Assembly: GCA_016213845.1 (NCBI GenBank)
Contig: JACQZN010000027.1
Span: forward strand, 1-45,182
DNA from: Candidatus Wallbacteria bacterium
Lineage (GTDB): Bacteria; Muiribacteriota; UBA6191; JACPRK01
Direction of reading: 5' to 3'
DNA length: 45,182 nucleotides
In this document: positions 15,691 through 24,040 of the stretch, piece after piece
How positions within the stretch are numbered: the first letter of the stretch is position 1
Layout: every line of letters begins with the position of its first letter
The notes under the pieces: model-generated
The model's input: only the letters and a program-made list of their open reading frames with translations
Told to the model about the DNA's origin: nothing
Databases searched by the model: none
Program-made: the position numbers and the translations under genes

Positions 15691-17022
15691 TCAGGCCACG
15701 CCCCAGATGAAGTAGGCCGCGAATAGCGCCGAGGCTCCGTACATCAGGGGATGCACCTCCCGATGCTTCCCCGACAACACCTGGATGGCCACGAAGGTCA
15801 GGAACCCGTACCCGATGCCGTGGGTGATCGAATAGGTGTACGGCAACATCACCAGCGTCAGGAACGCGGGGATTGCCGTGTCCGGGTGCTCGAAGTCGAT
15901 CCGCGTCATCGGCGCTGCCATCAGGAATCCGACCAGGATGAGCGCCGGTGCCGTTGCCGCCGCCGGGATCGCCTCCGCCAGGGGCGCCAGGAAGATGGAC
16001 GCCAGGAACATCAGCCCCACGAAAACCGTGTGCAGGCCGGTCCGCGCCCCTTCCGCCACGCCGGCCGCGGATTCGATGTAGCAGGTCACCGAGCTGGCTC
16101 CGAACAACCCGCCGACCGAGGCGCTGCACGAATCGACTAGCAGCACATTCCTCAACCCGGGTATCCGGCCCCGCTCATCGGCCAGGCCGGCTCCCTCCGA
16201 GATCGCCGTCACGGTTCCGAGCGTGTCGAAGAAATCGACCAGCAGCACCGCCAAGAGGACCGGCACCAGCTCCCACCGCAGTGCGCCCAGGATATCGGCC
16301 TGGAACGCAACTTCGAAGCTGGGCCAGGCGAGCCCGGCCGGCGGCTTTCCGATCCCCGCGATCCATCCCATCACCGAGGCGATCAGGATGCCGTAGACGA
16401 TGCCGCCCCGCACGCGCCGCGAGAGGAAGTAGGCCGTCACCATCAACCCCAGCACCGCCACCGCCGTGTCGGGCGAGCCGAGCGACCCCGAGCCCACGGG
16501 TGGCATCGCGGCCCCAGGCCGCCGCGTCAGCTCCGCCAGCGTTCCCGGCGGCACCACCACCATGTGCGCGTTGACCGCCCCGATGAACGCGATGAAGAGA
16601 CCAATGCCCGCGCCGATCGCCCGCCTCAGATCGACCGGGATCGCCTCCATCATCGCCTCTCTGAGGCCGCACAGCACCAGCACCAGGATCACCAGGCCGT
16701 CCCACACCACCAACCCCATCGCCGTCTGCCAGGACCCGGCTTGCTTGGCGATCTGGAAGGCGATCACGGCGTTGAGTCCCATCCCGCTCGCCAGCGCCAC
16801 CGGGAAGTTCGCGAGCATCCCCATCGCCAGGCAGCAGATGCCCGCCGCGGCTGCCGTGCACGCGACGGCCGACGCAAACGGAATCCCCGCCGCGCTCAGG
16901 ATCGCCGGGTTGGCCACGAGGATGTACGACATCGTCAGGAAGGTCGCGGCCGCTCCCCGCAGCTCCGTCCCCACCGAGCTTCCGCGCTTGTCTAGCTCGA
17001 AGTACCGATTCAGCCAGCTCAC
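15691..17022 (-). CDS. AzgA-type purine (nucleobase) permease
   Basis: The 443-aa polytopic membrane protein belongs to the NCS2/AzgA branch: TFLTMSYILVANPAILSAAG near the N-terminus, ALASGMGLNAVIAF, the transport motif LLVDFFDTLGTVTAI, and SSVTCYIESAAGVAEGARTGL. About 12 or more hydrophobic segments are visible. AzgA proteins import adenine, guanine or hypoxanthine by proton symport; the exact substrate cannot be read from sequence. The start is GTG 17022, which overlaps the previous gene's TGA (GTGA). The protein then begins SWLNRYFELDKRGSS, as AzgA proteins do, and the length matches the family. The longer upstream frame to 17340 is a shadow of the glycosyltransferase gene. Confidence 0.88.
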   Translation of the reverse strand: MSWLNRYFELDKRGSSVGTELRGAAATFLTMSYILVANPAILSAAGIPFASAVACTAAAAGICCLAMGMLANFPVALASGMGLNAVIAFQIAKQAGSWQTAMGLVVWDGLVILVLVLCGLREAMMEAIPVDLRRAIGAGIGLFIAFIGAVNAHMVVVPPGTLAELTRRPGAAMPPVGSGSLGSPDTAVAVLGLMVTAYFLSRRVRGGIVYGILIASVMGWIAGIGKPPAGLAWPSFEVAFQADILGALRWELVPVLLAVLLVDFFDTLGTVTAISEGAGLADERGRIPGLRNVLLVDSCSASVGGLFGASSVTCYIESAAGVAEGARTGLHTVFVGLMFLASIFLAPLAEAIPAAATAPALILVGFLMAAPMTRIDFEHPDTAIPAFLTLVMLPYTYSITHGIGYGFLTFVAIQVLSGKHREVHPLMYGASALFAAYFIWGVA

Positions 17023-18641
17023 GGTGCGCTCCTCCCTTCGTCCTCCGAGGCGAGCTCGCGCCTCCATCTGTGGATGTCCCACACTAACAGGGCCAGCGCC
17101 GGAAGGTACTCCATCAGACGCGACCACTCCGGGTAGCGCCACGCCAGGAAGTAGAAGTAATAGAGCCCCATGCTCCAGGCCAGCCACGCGGCTGCCGCCG
17201 ACCGGAAGACGCACGCGAAAGGAGCTGCCCATCCGAAGTACCACGGGTCGCAGACCGGAGCGAGCGCGAGCAACGTCACCACCACGATCCCCGCGCGCGC
17301 CGTGAGCGCCGTGTCGCTGTCGCGTCGGGCTCGCGCGCACGCGATCACCACCGCCGCCAGCGCCAGCGCCGCCAGCACCTTGGCCGCCCCGAAGGCGTCG
17401 AGCGGCTGTTCGGTGAAGAACAGGTACTCCTGGCTCGCCTTGCGGCTGACGATGAACGAGAACATCAGCGGATCCTCACCGCGAAAGAGCGGCCCGAGCG
17501 CCATCTCCAGGCAGGCGAAGAGGCTGCTGTTGAACTCCCAGCTCGTGCCGAAGGCGACCAGCCCGTCGAAGGCCTCGCTCCCGATTCCGAGAAACGGCGC
17601 GTAGCCAGCGCCCAGCACGAGCACGAGCACCGCCAGCCCCGCGCGGCCCAGCCGGCCGGCAAGTAGCGGTGCCAGCAAGAGCGGGAAGAGCTTCGCCAGC
17701 GCCCCGAACGCCAGCACCGCCCCGGCCGCCATGGGCCTCTTACGCTCGCCCGTCAGGAGCAGCAGCGCCGCCAGTACGCCCCCGGTCGCCAGCGGATCGT
17801 AGTGCCCCGTTGCTGCGTACTCCTTCACGATCAGCGGACACCAGGCATACGCGATGCACCACCTCGCGTCCCGCCCCAGCCGCCGAAGAAGCAGCAGGAC
17901 GAGTCCGCAGACCGCCAGATCCGCCGCCGCCACCAGCGCCTTGAGCACGGTCGCGCTGCCGGGCGCCAGGCCGTACGCCGCTCCGAACAACGCCTGCGCC
18001 GCCGGCGGATAGATCGTCGGAATGCTCGGGTGGTTGATCCGCCGCACGTGATCGGCCAGCTCGGGCGTCGCGGCAAGACGAGCCAGTCGCTCCAGCCGCT
18101 CCTTTTCCTCCGCCGGGTACATCTCCACGTTCTTCCCTTTGGCGAAGTTCGTCACCTCTACCGGCGCGAACTGGTACGGGTTGAGCCCCGACCAGACGGC
18201 CGCTCCGTCCCAGAGATACCGGTGGTAGTCGGTCTCGAGCGCCGGCCTGGACGGCACCGCTGCCGCCCGCAGCAGCACGGCGCCGGCCATCACGATACCG
18301 AGCGTCGTCCGCCGGGCCAGCGCCCCGCCGAGCGCCAGTCTCACCGCCAGGAGATAGAAGGTCGTCGCCACCGCGAAGAAGAACGCCGTCTGCAGGATCA
18401 GCACGTCCTGGCGGCTGACCGACTCGAGCGTGCCGTCGTACTTCGGCTTCTCGGAGAAGAAGAGCCGGCCCGCCGCTTCCAGCGCCGCGCGCTCGCCCGG
18501 GAAGTAGCGCCCCGACTTTTCCGCTGCCCACCCCAGGTAGAGCACGCTCGCCGTGAGCACCGCGCAGCAGATCAACAGTCCCGTGGCCGCCCGCGTCGAG
18601 CCGCCCTCGGCCGGAACCCCGGCTTCGCTTGCCGTCTTCAC
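17019..18641 (-). CDS. GT-C fold (GT87/DUF2029-like) polyprenol-dependent glycosyltransferase
   Basis: The 540-aa integral membrane protein has roughly 11-13 hydrophobic segments. The first external loop contains ETDYHRYLWDGAAVWSGLNPYQFAP, the acidic and aromatic loop typical of GT-C mannosyltransferases that use polyprenyl-phosphate sugars. A second motif, SIPTIYPPAAQALF, and the conserved GHYDPLATGG also fit the DUF2029 family. It probably transfers a hexose to a lipid or glycan on the outer face of the inner membrane; donor and acceptor are unknown. The start codon is GTG, overlapping the thioesterase's TGA by 4 bp (18638-18641). Its own TGA overlaps the permease start. Confidence 0.8.
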   Translation of the reverse strand: MKTASEAGVPAEGGSTRAATGLLICCAVLTASVLYLGWAAEKSGRYFPGERAALEAAGRLFFSEKPKYDGTLESVSRQDVLILQTAFFFAVATTFYLLAVRLALGGALARRTTLGIVMAGAVLLRAAAVPSRPALETDYHRYLWDGAAVWSGLNPYQFAPVEVTNFAKGKNVEMYPAEEKERLERLARLAATPELADHVRRINHPSIPTIYPPAAQALFGAAYGLAPGSATVLKALVAAADLAVCGLVLLLLRRLGRDARWCIAYAWCPLIVKEYAATGHYDPLATGGVLAALLLLTGERKRPMAAGAVLAFGALAKLFPLLLAPLLAGRLGRAGLAVLVLVLGAGYAPFLGIGSEAFDGLVAFGTSWEFNSSLFACLEMALGPLFRGEDPLMFSFIVSRKASQEYLFFTEQPLDAFGAAKVLAALALAAVVIACARARRDSDTALTARAGIVVVTLLALAPVCDPWYFGWAAPFACVFRSAAAAWLAWSMGLYYFYFLAWRYPEWSRLMEYLPALALLVWDIHRWRRELASEDEGRSAP

Positions 18642-19126
18642 CCCCGGCTGCGCCGGGCTTCGCGCGCGGCGAGCCTGTGGCGCCTCCGCTCCTGCGCATC
18701 CGCGTAGCGCCGCTTCTCATCCTTGGACTCCGGGATGACGGGTGGCACTTCGACCGGCCGGCCCTGCTCGTCGATGGCGACGAACGTGACGTAGCAGCTG
18801 CCCGTGTGGTGGCGCTCCCCGGTGCGCGGGTTCTCGCTGTCGACGCGCACGCCGACCTCCATCGAGGTCCGGCCCGCGTAGTTGACGCTGGAGCTCAGGA
18901 TGACCAGGTCGCCCAGCTTGATCGTCGCGATGAAGTGCATCTCGTCGATGCTGGCCGTGACGACCGTCGTGCGCGCGTGACGCATCGCGGCAACGGCCCC
19001 GGCGATGTCGATCCAGGCCATGATCGTCCCGCCGAAGGCTGTCCCCATCGGGTTGGTGTCGCCCGGCAGCACCTGCTGCGTCGTCTCGTGCTTCGACTCC
19101 CGGACCGGCTTTCCTGGCAACGTCAT
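18638..19126 (-). CDS. Hotdog-fold acyl-CoA thioesterase (YciA-like)
   Basis: The 162-aa product matches short acyl-CoA hydrolases: the active-site strand and helix DTNPMGTAFGGTIMAWIDIAGAVAA holds the conserved N/D-x-x-G region, followed by TASIDEMHFIATIKLGD and a SCYVTFVAID strand. These enzymes hydrolyse acyl-CoA to free acid and CoA in the cytoplasm, usually as hexamers. ATG 19126 was preferred because it overlaps the preceding gene's TGA by 4 bp, the pattern at every other junction of this operon. ATG 19138 is an alternative adding four residues. The C-terminal tail is very Arg-rich. A thioesterase between a VWA membrane protein and a glycosyltransferase is an odd grouping; shared transcription does not prove a shared pathway. 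Confidence 0.87.
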   Translation of the reverse strand: MTLPGKPVRESKHETTQQVLPGDTNPMGTAFGGTIMAWIDIAGAVAAMRHARTTVVTASIDEMHFIATIKLGDLVILSSSVNYAGRTSMEVGVRVDSENPRTGERHHTGSCYVTFVAIDEQGRPVEVPPVIPESKDEKRRYADAQERRRHRLAAREARRSRG

Positions 19127-21210
19127 AGGAGGTTCCATCGCTTTCGCAGGAGCCACTCGCAGGCCAGCAGCCCGAGGCAGATCGCCAGCGCCCAGCCCCT
19201 GTCGAGCCAATAGAGGCTTTCAGTCCTTTCCTTGATCTGGGGCGTCGGATCGAGCTTCACGCCCGAGAGCCCTCCGGCGCCCTCGGCAAAGAACCGCCCG
19301 CCGGAAAGCTCCGCCATCTCCCGCAGTGTCTCCGGGTCCGCCAGCGGATCGGCGAAGTCCCGCACCGGTGCGTCGACGACGAGCTCCCGCGAGACCTCTT
19401 CCCCGCCCGGCAGCGTCAGCTTCACCGCAAAGCGCCCCTCCGAGGGCGGTACGAAGCTCGCCAGGAAGCCACCCTGCACCTTCTCCGGAGAGAATCGGCC
19501 CGTGCCGCCGTCGCCTAGGTAGGCGAGCGCAAGCTCCTCACGCGAGACCGCGTCCAGCTTCCCTGCGAAATCGTCCACCCGCACGAAGACCTCTTCGCCG
19601 AGCGTGTACCGCAGCCGCGACAGCGTGAGTGATACCCCCGTGAGACGAGAGTCGTCCGTCAGCCACGACAGGAAGTTGCCCCAGAACCGTTCGTACAGGT
19701 GATCGGGATCGCTGGCGGCGTCCATCAGCGACTTCCAGAGGAACGTCTCGTCGGTGTTGAAGAGCACCGTCATGCCGCGCCCGAAGAGCCGGCACGCCAG
19801 CGCGGGCGTCTCCTTGGGATATCGAGGGAAGGTGCCGAGGACCATCGCCGCAGGGATGGCCGTGAGGGCGGGCTGGGCCACCAGGATTGGCGGCAGGCTC
19901 CGCCAGGCCTGCTGGTTGGCCTGCGGATGCTCCAGGATGCGGAAGAGCGGGCTCTTCTCCGAGGGGCCGAACGGCAGCCGGGCCGGGGGCTCCTCGGCGC
20001 CGGTAGCAGCGGCGACCGGCAGCACGCCTCCGAGGTCGCTCTCCAGGAGCTCCTCGATGGTGTCGCGCGTGTTGCCCAGGAAGAGGAGCACGCCCTCACC
20101 GCGTTCGACATAGCGCACCAGCGCCGCGAGCTGCTCTTGCGAGAAGGCCTGCTTGCGAAAACCGGCGACGACGATCAGCCCGTAGCCGCTCAGCCCGCCT
20201 TGCGGGAGCTCCACCGGGGTCGCCGCCGCCAGCTGGGGCGCGTCCGTGACCTCGTAGCGCGGGTCGGCGCGCAGCTGGCGCTTGAGGAATGTGTAATCCC
20301 AGCCGGGCGTGGTGGCCAGCAGGAGCACGCGCCGCGGCGTGGTCTCGATGAACACCGGGAACGTGCTGGAATTGTCGAGCGTGGTCAGCTCACCTTGCTG
20401 GGGCACGACAGTCACCGTGTAGAGGGTCAAGCCGCTGCCGGCGGGTCGCAGGTCGAAGCTGACGGTGGAGCCATCGCGCGCCGAGAATGGCTTCTGGTCG
20501 AGCTTTCGCCCTCCTTGCTCCAGCTGCACGATCCCCGACTCGATGCCGTGTAGCCCGACGCGTGCCCGCACCTGGCCGATGCTGTCCTTGTACAGGCGAT
20601 CGGGGGCCTCCACGGACAGCAGCTCGGCGTTGCGGTAGGCGAAGTCCGGGGAGCCGATTGCCATCGATACGATCGGCAGCGGCGAGGTGCGCGCCCAGAC
20701 CTGGGGCGACTGGGGCGTGGTCGAGCGTCCGTCGCTGATCACGACGATTCCGCGCGTCAGTTGCTTGTCCTGGTGGGCCAGCACCTCGGCTACGGCTACC
20801 GAGAGATCGGTCACTTTTCCGGCCGGGACGGCGGGAGGGGCCGGCACGCGCTCGGCGGTCCGGGCGAAGGACCAGAGGTCGATGTGGAACTGATCCTGGA
20901 AGTGCTGCTGGACCTCCGCGAGCCTTGCCGCCGCGCGTTCATGGCGGCTCTTGCCGCCGGGCGTTTCCGCTAGCTGCATCGACATCGAGTTGTCGAGCAG
21001 CACGGCGATCGACGGCCGATAGACTTCGCGGCTCTCTTTCGTCCAGGACGGGAGGAAGAGCAGGACCGCTGCGCACGCCGCCAGAGCCGCTCGCAGCGCC
21101 GGCATCCAGCGCAGCTGCCGCCGCCCCAGCGCCAGGTAGGCTGCGATCGAAAGGCCGATCGCTGCCGCCAGCGCCGCCGGCAGTAGGACGAACTTCAGGA
21201 GGAAAGGCAT
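19123..21210 (-). CDS. Membrane VWA-domain protein (BatA-like, with GATase-like middle domain)
   Basis: The 695-aa product has two N-terminal transmembrane helices (about 3-27 and 38-54). A von Willebrand factor A domain follows with a complete MIDAS (DNSMS at 73-77, a downstream Thr in GKVTDLS, Asp in VVISDGRS). A beta-rich region precedes a class I glutamine-amidotransferase-like segment (RRVLLLATTPGWDYTFLKRQL … YGLIVVAGF … GVLLFLGNT). A final transmembrane helix sits near 675-690. Such proteins, often near MoxR/Bat genes, are thought to assemble membrane complexes through metal-dependent adhesion. It is the first gene of the four-gene overlapping operon. There is no Shine-Dalgarno sequence: the bases before ATG are GATTCTC heptamers, then CCCC. 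Confidence 0.85.
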   Translation of the reverse strand: MPFLLKFVLLPAALAAAIGLSIAAYLALGRRQLRWMPALRAALAACAAVLLFLPSWTKESREVYRPSIAVLLDNSMSMQLAETPGGKSRHERAAARLAEVQQHFQDQFHIDLWSFARTAERVPAPPAVPAGKVTDLSVAVAEVLAHQDKQLTRGIVVISDGRSTTPQSPQVWARTSPLPIVSMAIGSPDFAYRNAELLSVEAPDRLYKDSIGQVRARVGLHGIESGIVQLEQGGRKLDQKPFSARDGSTVSFDLRPAGSGLTLYTVTVVPQQGELTTLDNSSTFPVFIETTPRRVLLLATTPGWDYTFLKRQLRADPRYEVTDAPQLAAATPVELPQGGLSGYGLIVVAGFRKQAFSQEQLAALVRYVERGEGVLLFLGNTRDTIEELLESDLGGVLPVAAATGAEEPPARLPFGPSEKSPLFRILEHPQANQQAWRSLPPILVAQPALTAIPAAMVLGTFPRYPKETPALACRLFGRGMTVLFNTDETFLWKSLMDAASDPDHLYERFWGNFLSWLTDDSRLTGVSLTLSRLRYTLGEEVFVRVDDFAGKLDAVSREELALAYLGDGGTGRFSPEKVQGGFLASFVPPSEGRFAVKLTLPGGEEVSRELVVDAPVRDFADPLADPETLREMAELSGGRFFAEGAGGLSGVKLDPTPQIKERTESLYWLDRGWALAICLGLLACEWLLRKRWNLL

Positions 21211-21213
21211 GGG

Positions 21214-21275
21214 GAGAATCGAGAATCGAGAAGGTGAGGAGTAGTCAGTAGCCAGTAGTCAGTAGCCAGTAGGCT
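21214..21275. repeat. Heptamer array 1a (GAGAATC and GTAGYCA units)
   Basis: Units GAGAATC, GAGAATC, GAGAAGG run from 21214 to 21234. After 6 bp come GTAGTCA, GTAGCCA, GTAGTCA, GTAGCCA, GTAGGCT from 21241 to 21275. Period is exactly 7 bp with drifting sequence. The array abuts the start codon of the VWA gene. Confidence 0.95.
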
Positions 21276-21292
21276 GGGCCGCGTGTCTCGAA

Positions 21293-21390
21293 CCTGAAGC
21301 CTGATCCCTGACACCTGATCCCTGAGGCCTTCGACCTCAAGCCTCAAGCCCCAAGCCTCGAGCCTCGAGCCTCGAGCCCCAAGCCTCGAC
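21293..21390. repeat. Heptamer array 1b, 14 consecutive CCT-type units
   Basis: Fourteen uninterrupted 7-bp units: CCTGAAG, CCTGATC, CCTGACA, CCTGATC, CCTGAGG, CCTTCGA, CCTCAAG (x2), CCCCAAG, CCTCGAG (x3), CCCCAAG, CCTCGAC. No indel breaks the phase. It ends 8 bp before the thiolase stop codon. No coding frame is credible in 21211-21398. Confidence 0.95.
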
Positions 21391-21398
21391 CCTGCCCG

Positions 21399-22598
21399 TC
21401 ACGCCTCCCGCTCCACGGCGATGGCCAGGCCGTTGCCGCCGCCCATGCAGAGGGTTGCCAGGCCGGTCGTGAGCTGACGCGCTGCGAGCGCGTGGAGCAA
21501 GGTGGTGAGGATGCGGGCGCCGCTGGCACCGATGGGGTGGCCCAGCGCCACGGCCCCGCCGTTGACGTTGACGCGATCGAAGTTGAAGCCGAGCTGCCGG
21601 CCGACCGCGATCGCCTGGACGGCGAAGGCCTCGTTCGACTCGATCAGATCGAAGTGCTCGACGCCGACGCCCATCTTTGCCAGCAGGTTCTTGACGGCGG
21701 CGACGGGCGCCATCATGACCCACTTCGGGTCGACGCCGCCGGTCGCGTAGGCGCGAATGGTTGCCAGTGGCTTGATGCCGAGCTTCTCGGCCCGCGCGCG
21801 GCTGGCGATGACCAGCGCGGCGGCGCCGTCGTTCAATCCCGGGGCGTTGCCGGCGGTCACGGTGCCGTCCTTTTCGAAGGCGGGCCGCAGCTTGGCCAGC
21901 CCCTCGGGGGTCGAGTCGGCGCGGATGGTCTCGTCGGCTGCGAAGAGGGTCTTCTCGCCCTTCTTGCCGGGGATCTCGACCGGCACGATCTCGGCTTTGA
22001 AGTTCCCCGCGGCGGCGGCCTTGGCGGCCTTGATGTGGCTCTCGGCGGCGAAGCGGTCCTGGTCCTCCCGTGTGACGTGGTACTCGCGCGCCACGGCCTC
22101 CGCCGTCGACCCCATATGGACGTCCGTGAAGGCGCACCAGAGGCCGTCCCGGATGATGGCGTCCTCGATCTTTCCGTGGCCCAGCCGCAGCCCATTGCGC
22201 GCTTCGGGGAGCAGGTACGGCACGCGGCTCATGCACTCCATACCGCCTGCCACGATCAGCTCGGCGTCGCCCGCCTTGATCGCCTGGGCCGCCAGGAGCA
22301 CTGCCTTCAGGCCGCTGCCGCACACCTTGTTGATCGTCACCGCGGCCACCGTCGGCGGCAGCCCGCCGATCAGCGCGGCCTGGCGGGCCGGATTCTGTCC
22401 CAGGCCTGCCGACACGACGTTGCCCATCACGACCTCTTCGATGGCCGACGGCTCCACGCCTGCCCGGCGTACGGCCTCGCGCACAGCGGCGGCCCCGAGC
22501 TGGGGCGCTGCCAGCGCCGAGAGTGTTCCGCCGAACTTCCCCGTCGGAATACGCGCCGCGCTCAGGATTACCGGATCGTTGGGCTTCGTCGTGGCCAT
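21399..22598 (-). CDS. Thiolase (acetyl-CoA C-acetyltransferase)
   Basis: The 399-aa product is a full-length thiolase. The acyl-accepting Cys is in INKVCGSGLKAV (C93), the NEAFA motif binds the catalytic water, the His is in GGAVALGHPIGASGAR, and the second Cys is in LATLCMGGGNGLAI. It condenses two acetyl-CoA to acetoacetyl-CoA, or runs in reverse, in the cytoplasm. The biosynthetic type (AtoB/PhaA) is more likely than a beta-oxidation FadA because of the close family motifs, but no partner reductase or transferase is nearby. The ATG is preceded by GGGAG at good spacing. It starts 23 bp after the TPR protein gene on the same strand and may be co-transcribed. Confidence 0.95.
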   Translation of the reverse strand: MATTKPNDPVILSAARIPTGKFGGTLSALAAPQLGAAAVREAVRRAGVEPSAIEEVVMGNVVSAGLGQNPARQAALIGGLPPTVAAVTINKVCGSGLKAVLLAAQAIKAGDAELIVAGGMECMSRVPYLLPEARNGLRLGHGKIEDAIIRDGLWCAFTDVHMGSTAEAVAREYHVTREDQDRFAAESHIKAAKAAAAGNFKAEIVPVEIPGKKGEKTLFAADETIRADSTPEGLAKLRPAFEKDGTVTAGNAPGLNDGAAALVIASRARAEKLGIKPLATIRAYATGGVDPKWVMMAPVAAVKNLLAKMGVGVEHFDLIESNEAFAVQAIAVGRQLGFNFDRVNVNGGAVALGHPIGASGARILTTLLHALAARQLTTGLATLCMGGGNGLAIAVEREA

Positions 22599-22621
22599 GG
22601 GGTCTCCCTTCTTGGGTCTGG

Positions 22622-24040
22622 TCAGCTCAGCCGGCGAATCAGCTCAGGCTCGATGGGGCATCCGGCCGCCGTTGCCAGCTCCAGGTGTTTGCGGGCATTT
22701 TCGAGCCGGCCCGTCGAAAGGTAGCTCAAGAGGATACCCTCATGTCCGGCCTTGCTGCACGGGTCGAGTTGCACGGCGCGGGTGAAGTCCTTCATCGCCT
22801 CGTCGGCGTCGCCGAGCAAGAGCGCGGTGCGGCCCATCCCCTCGAGCGGCTCGGGGAGGTCGGCTCGAGCCTCGGAAGCGGCCGCGAAGGCGTCGAACGC
22901 GTCCCGGTCGCGGCCGTCGGCCAGGAGCTGCTCGGCGAGCTCCAGATAGGAGCCGGCGTCGTCGGGACAGATCCGGGCCGGGTAGTCGTAGGCGCCCGCG
23001 GCCAGGAGCCGGCGGTACCGGGCATCCATTTCCTGGTAGAGCCGTCTGCCCGCGCGAAAGGGCTCCTGGTCCACCAGCGGCGGCGCGGCAGTCTCGGCCT
23101 CGAGCTCCCTCAGGAGCCGTCGGCGGCGAAAGTCGGTCCAGGAGCTACCGCGCCAGAGCGAGAGCAGGTCGCGGTAGGAGCGGCGCCAGGGGCCCGCCGT
23201 GGGATGCTGCACGATCGGGTTGTCCGTCGCGGCCACGCCGCCCGGGCTGCGGAAAAAAGCGGCCAGCGCGCCGAGGAAGCGGACCAGCTCGTCCTTGCGC
23301 TGGGCGGGGGTCCCGACCTGGAAGTCGGAGAGGATCAGCTCGTCCTGGGAGTTATCGCAGTGGGGCGCCAGCGACTCCTCGAGGCTTCCCCGGAAGTGGG
23401 CGTCGAGCTCCCGGCCCAGCGCGTAGAGGGTCGTGCGCTCGAGCTCCTCGCCGTTGCCGGCGGGGAACATCGGGATGCGGACCAGGACCGGCCGCTGGCC
23501 CAGGCGGCGCGCGTAGAGCGCCTCGAGGTCGAGCGGCAGCTCGGAGAGGACGGTCGCCCCTAGGCTCGTGGCGGCCTCGGCGACGATGACGACGGTTCCG
23601 ATCGGACCGTTCTTCATGCGGTCGCGGAGCCGGTCGAGGAGCGCGGCGCGGTGGGCCAGGTAGAGGGCCTTGGCGCAGCAGCGCAGCTCGAGGTCGAAGG
23701 TCTTCTCGGTAAGGCCCAGCTCCTCCAGGAAGGGCGCCGTGTCGAGCAGCTCCGCGGCCGGCGCCGGGGACATGGCGAAGACCTCGGGGCCCATGCCGGC
23801 GGACTGGATGCGGAGCAGGCCGATGTTCTCCATGGGCCGCACGGAGGCCAGCAACCGGCCAATCGACTCGCCTACTCCAACGAGTAGGAGGGACCCCGGG
23901 GCGACCGGGAGCGGAGCTGGGGGCGCGCCGGAGCCAGCGGAGACGGGGGTCGTCTCGCGAGATCCGGCGGCGCCCTCGTCGCCGCGGGTGGCCTCGGAGG
24001 GCGGTCCGGAAACGGGCGGAACAGGCGTCGGAGCTGGCAT
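22622..24040 (-). CDS. TPR protein with possible degenerate FtsZ/tubulin-like domain
   Basis: The 472-aa product starts with about 48 residues of Pro/Gly-rich disordered sequence. A Rossmann-like domain follows: GSLLLVGVGESIGRLLASV, IGLLRIQSAG, GTVVIVAEAATSLGATVLSEL, PVLVRIPMFPAGNGEELERTTLYALGRELD. The order of strands resembles FtsZ/tubulin-like GTPases (initial GxG loop, central tubulin-signature position, then a PF-type strand followed by a helix), but the GGGTGTG signature is absent, so GTP binding is doubtful. The C-terminal 120 or so residues are TPR repeats (AGSYLELAEQLLADGRDRDAFDAF, ALLLGDADEAMKDFTRAVQLDP). The function is unknown. Its start codon shares a CATG with the divergent protease gene. 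Confidence 0.7.
   Translation of the reverse strand: MPAPTPVPPVSGPPSEATRGDEGAAGSRETTPVSAGSGAPPAPLPVAPGSLLLVGVGESIGRLLASVRPMENIGLLRIQSAGMGPEVFAMSPAPAAELLDTAPFLEELGLTEKTFDLELRCCAKALYLAHRAALLDRLRDRMKNGPIGTVVIVAEAATSLGATVLSELPLDLEALYARRLGQRPVLVRIPMFPAGNGEELERTTLYALGRELDAHFRGSLEESLAPHCDNSQDELILSDFQVGTPAQRKDELVRFLGALAAFFRSPGGVAATDNPIVQHPTAGPWRRSYRDLLSLWRGSSWTDFRRRRLLRELEAETAAPPLVDQEPFRAGRRLYQEMDARYRRLLAAGAYDYPARICPDDAGSYLELAEQLLADGRDRDAFDAFAAASEARADLPEPLEGMGRTALLLGDADEAMKDFTRAVQLDPCSKAGHEGILLSYLSTGRLENARKHLELATAAGCPIEPELIRRLS

Noticed and set aside
21214..21390. Heptamer arrays considered as a CRISPR array
   Set aside because: Repeats are 7 bp, contiguous and degenerate with no spacers, and no cas genes are present.
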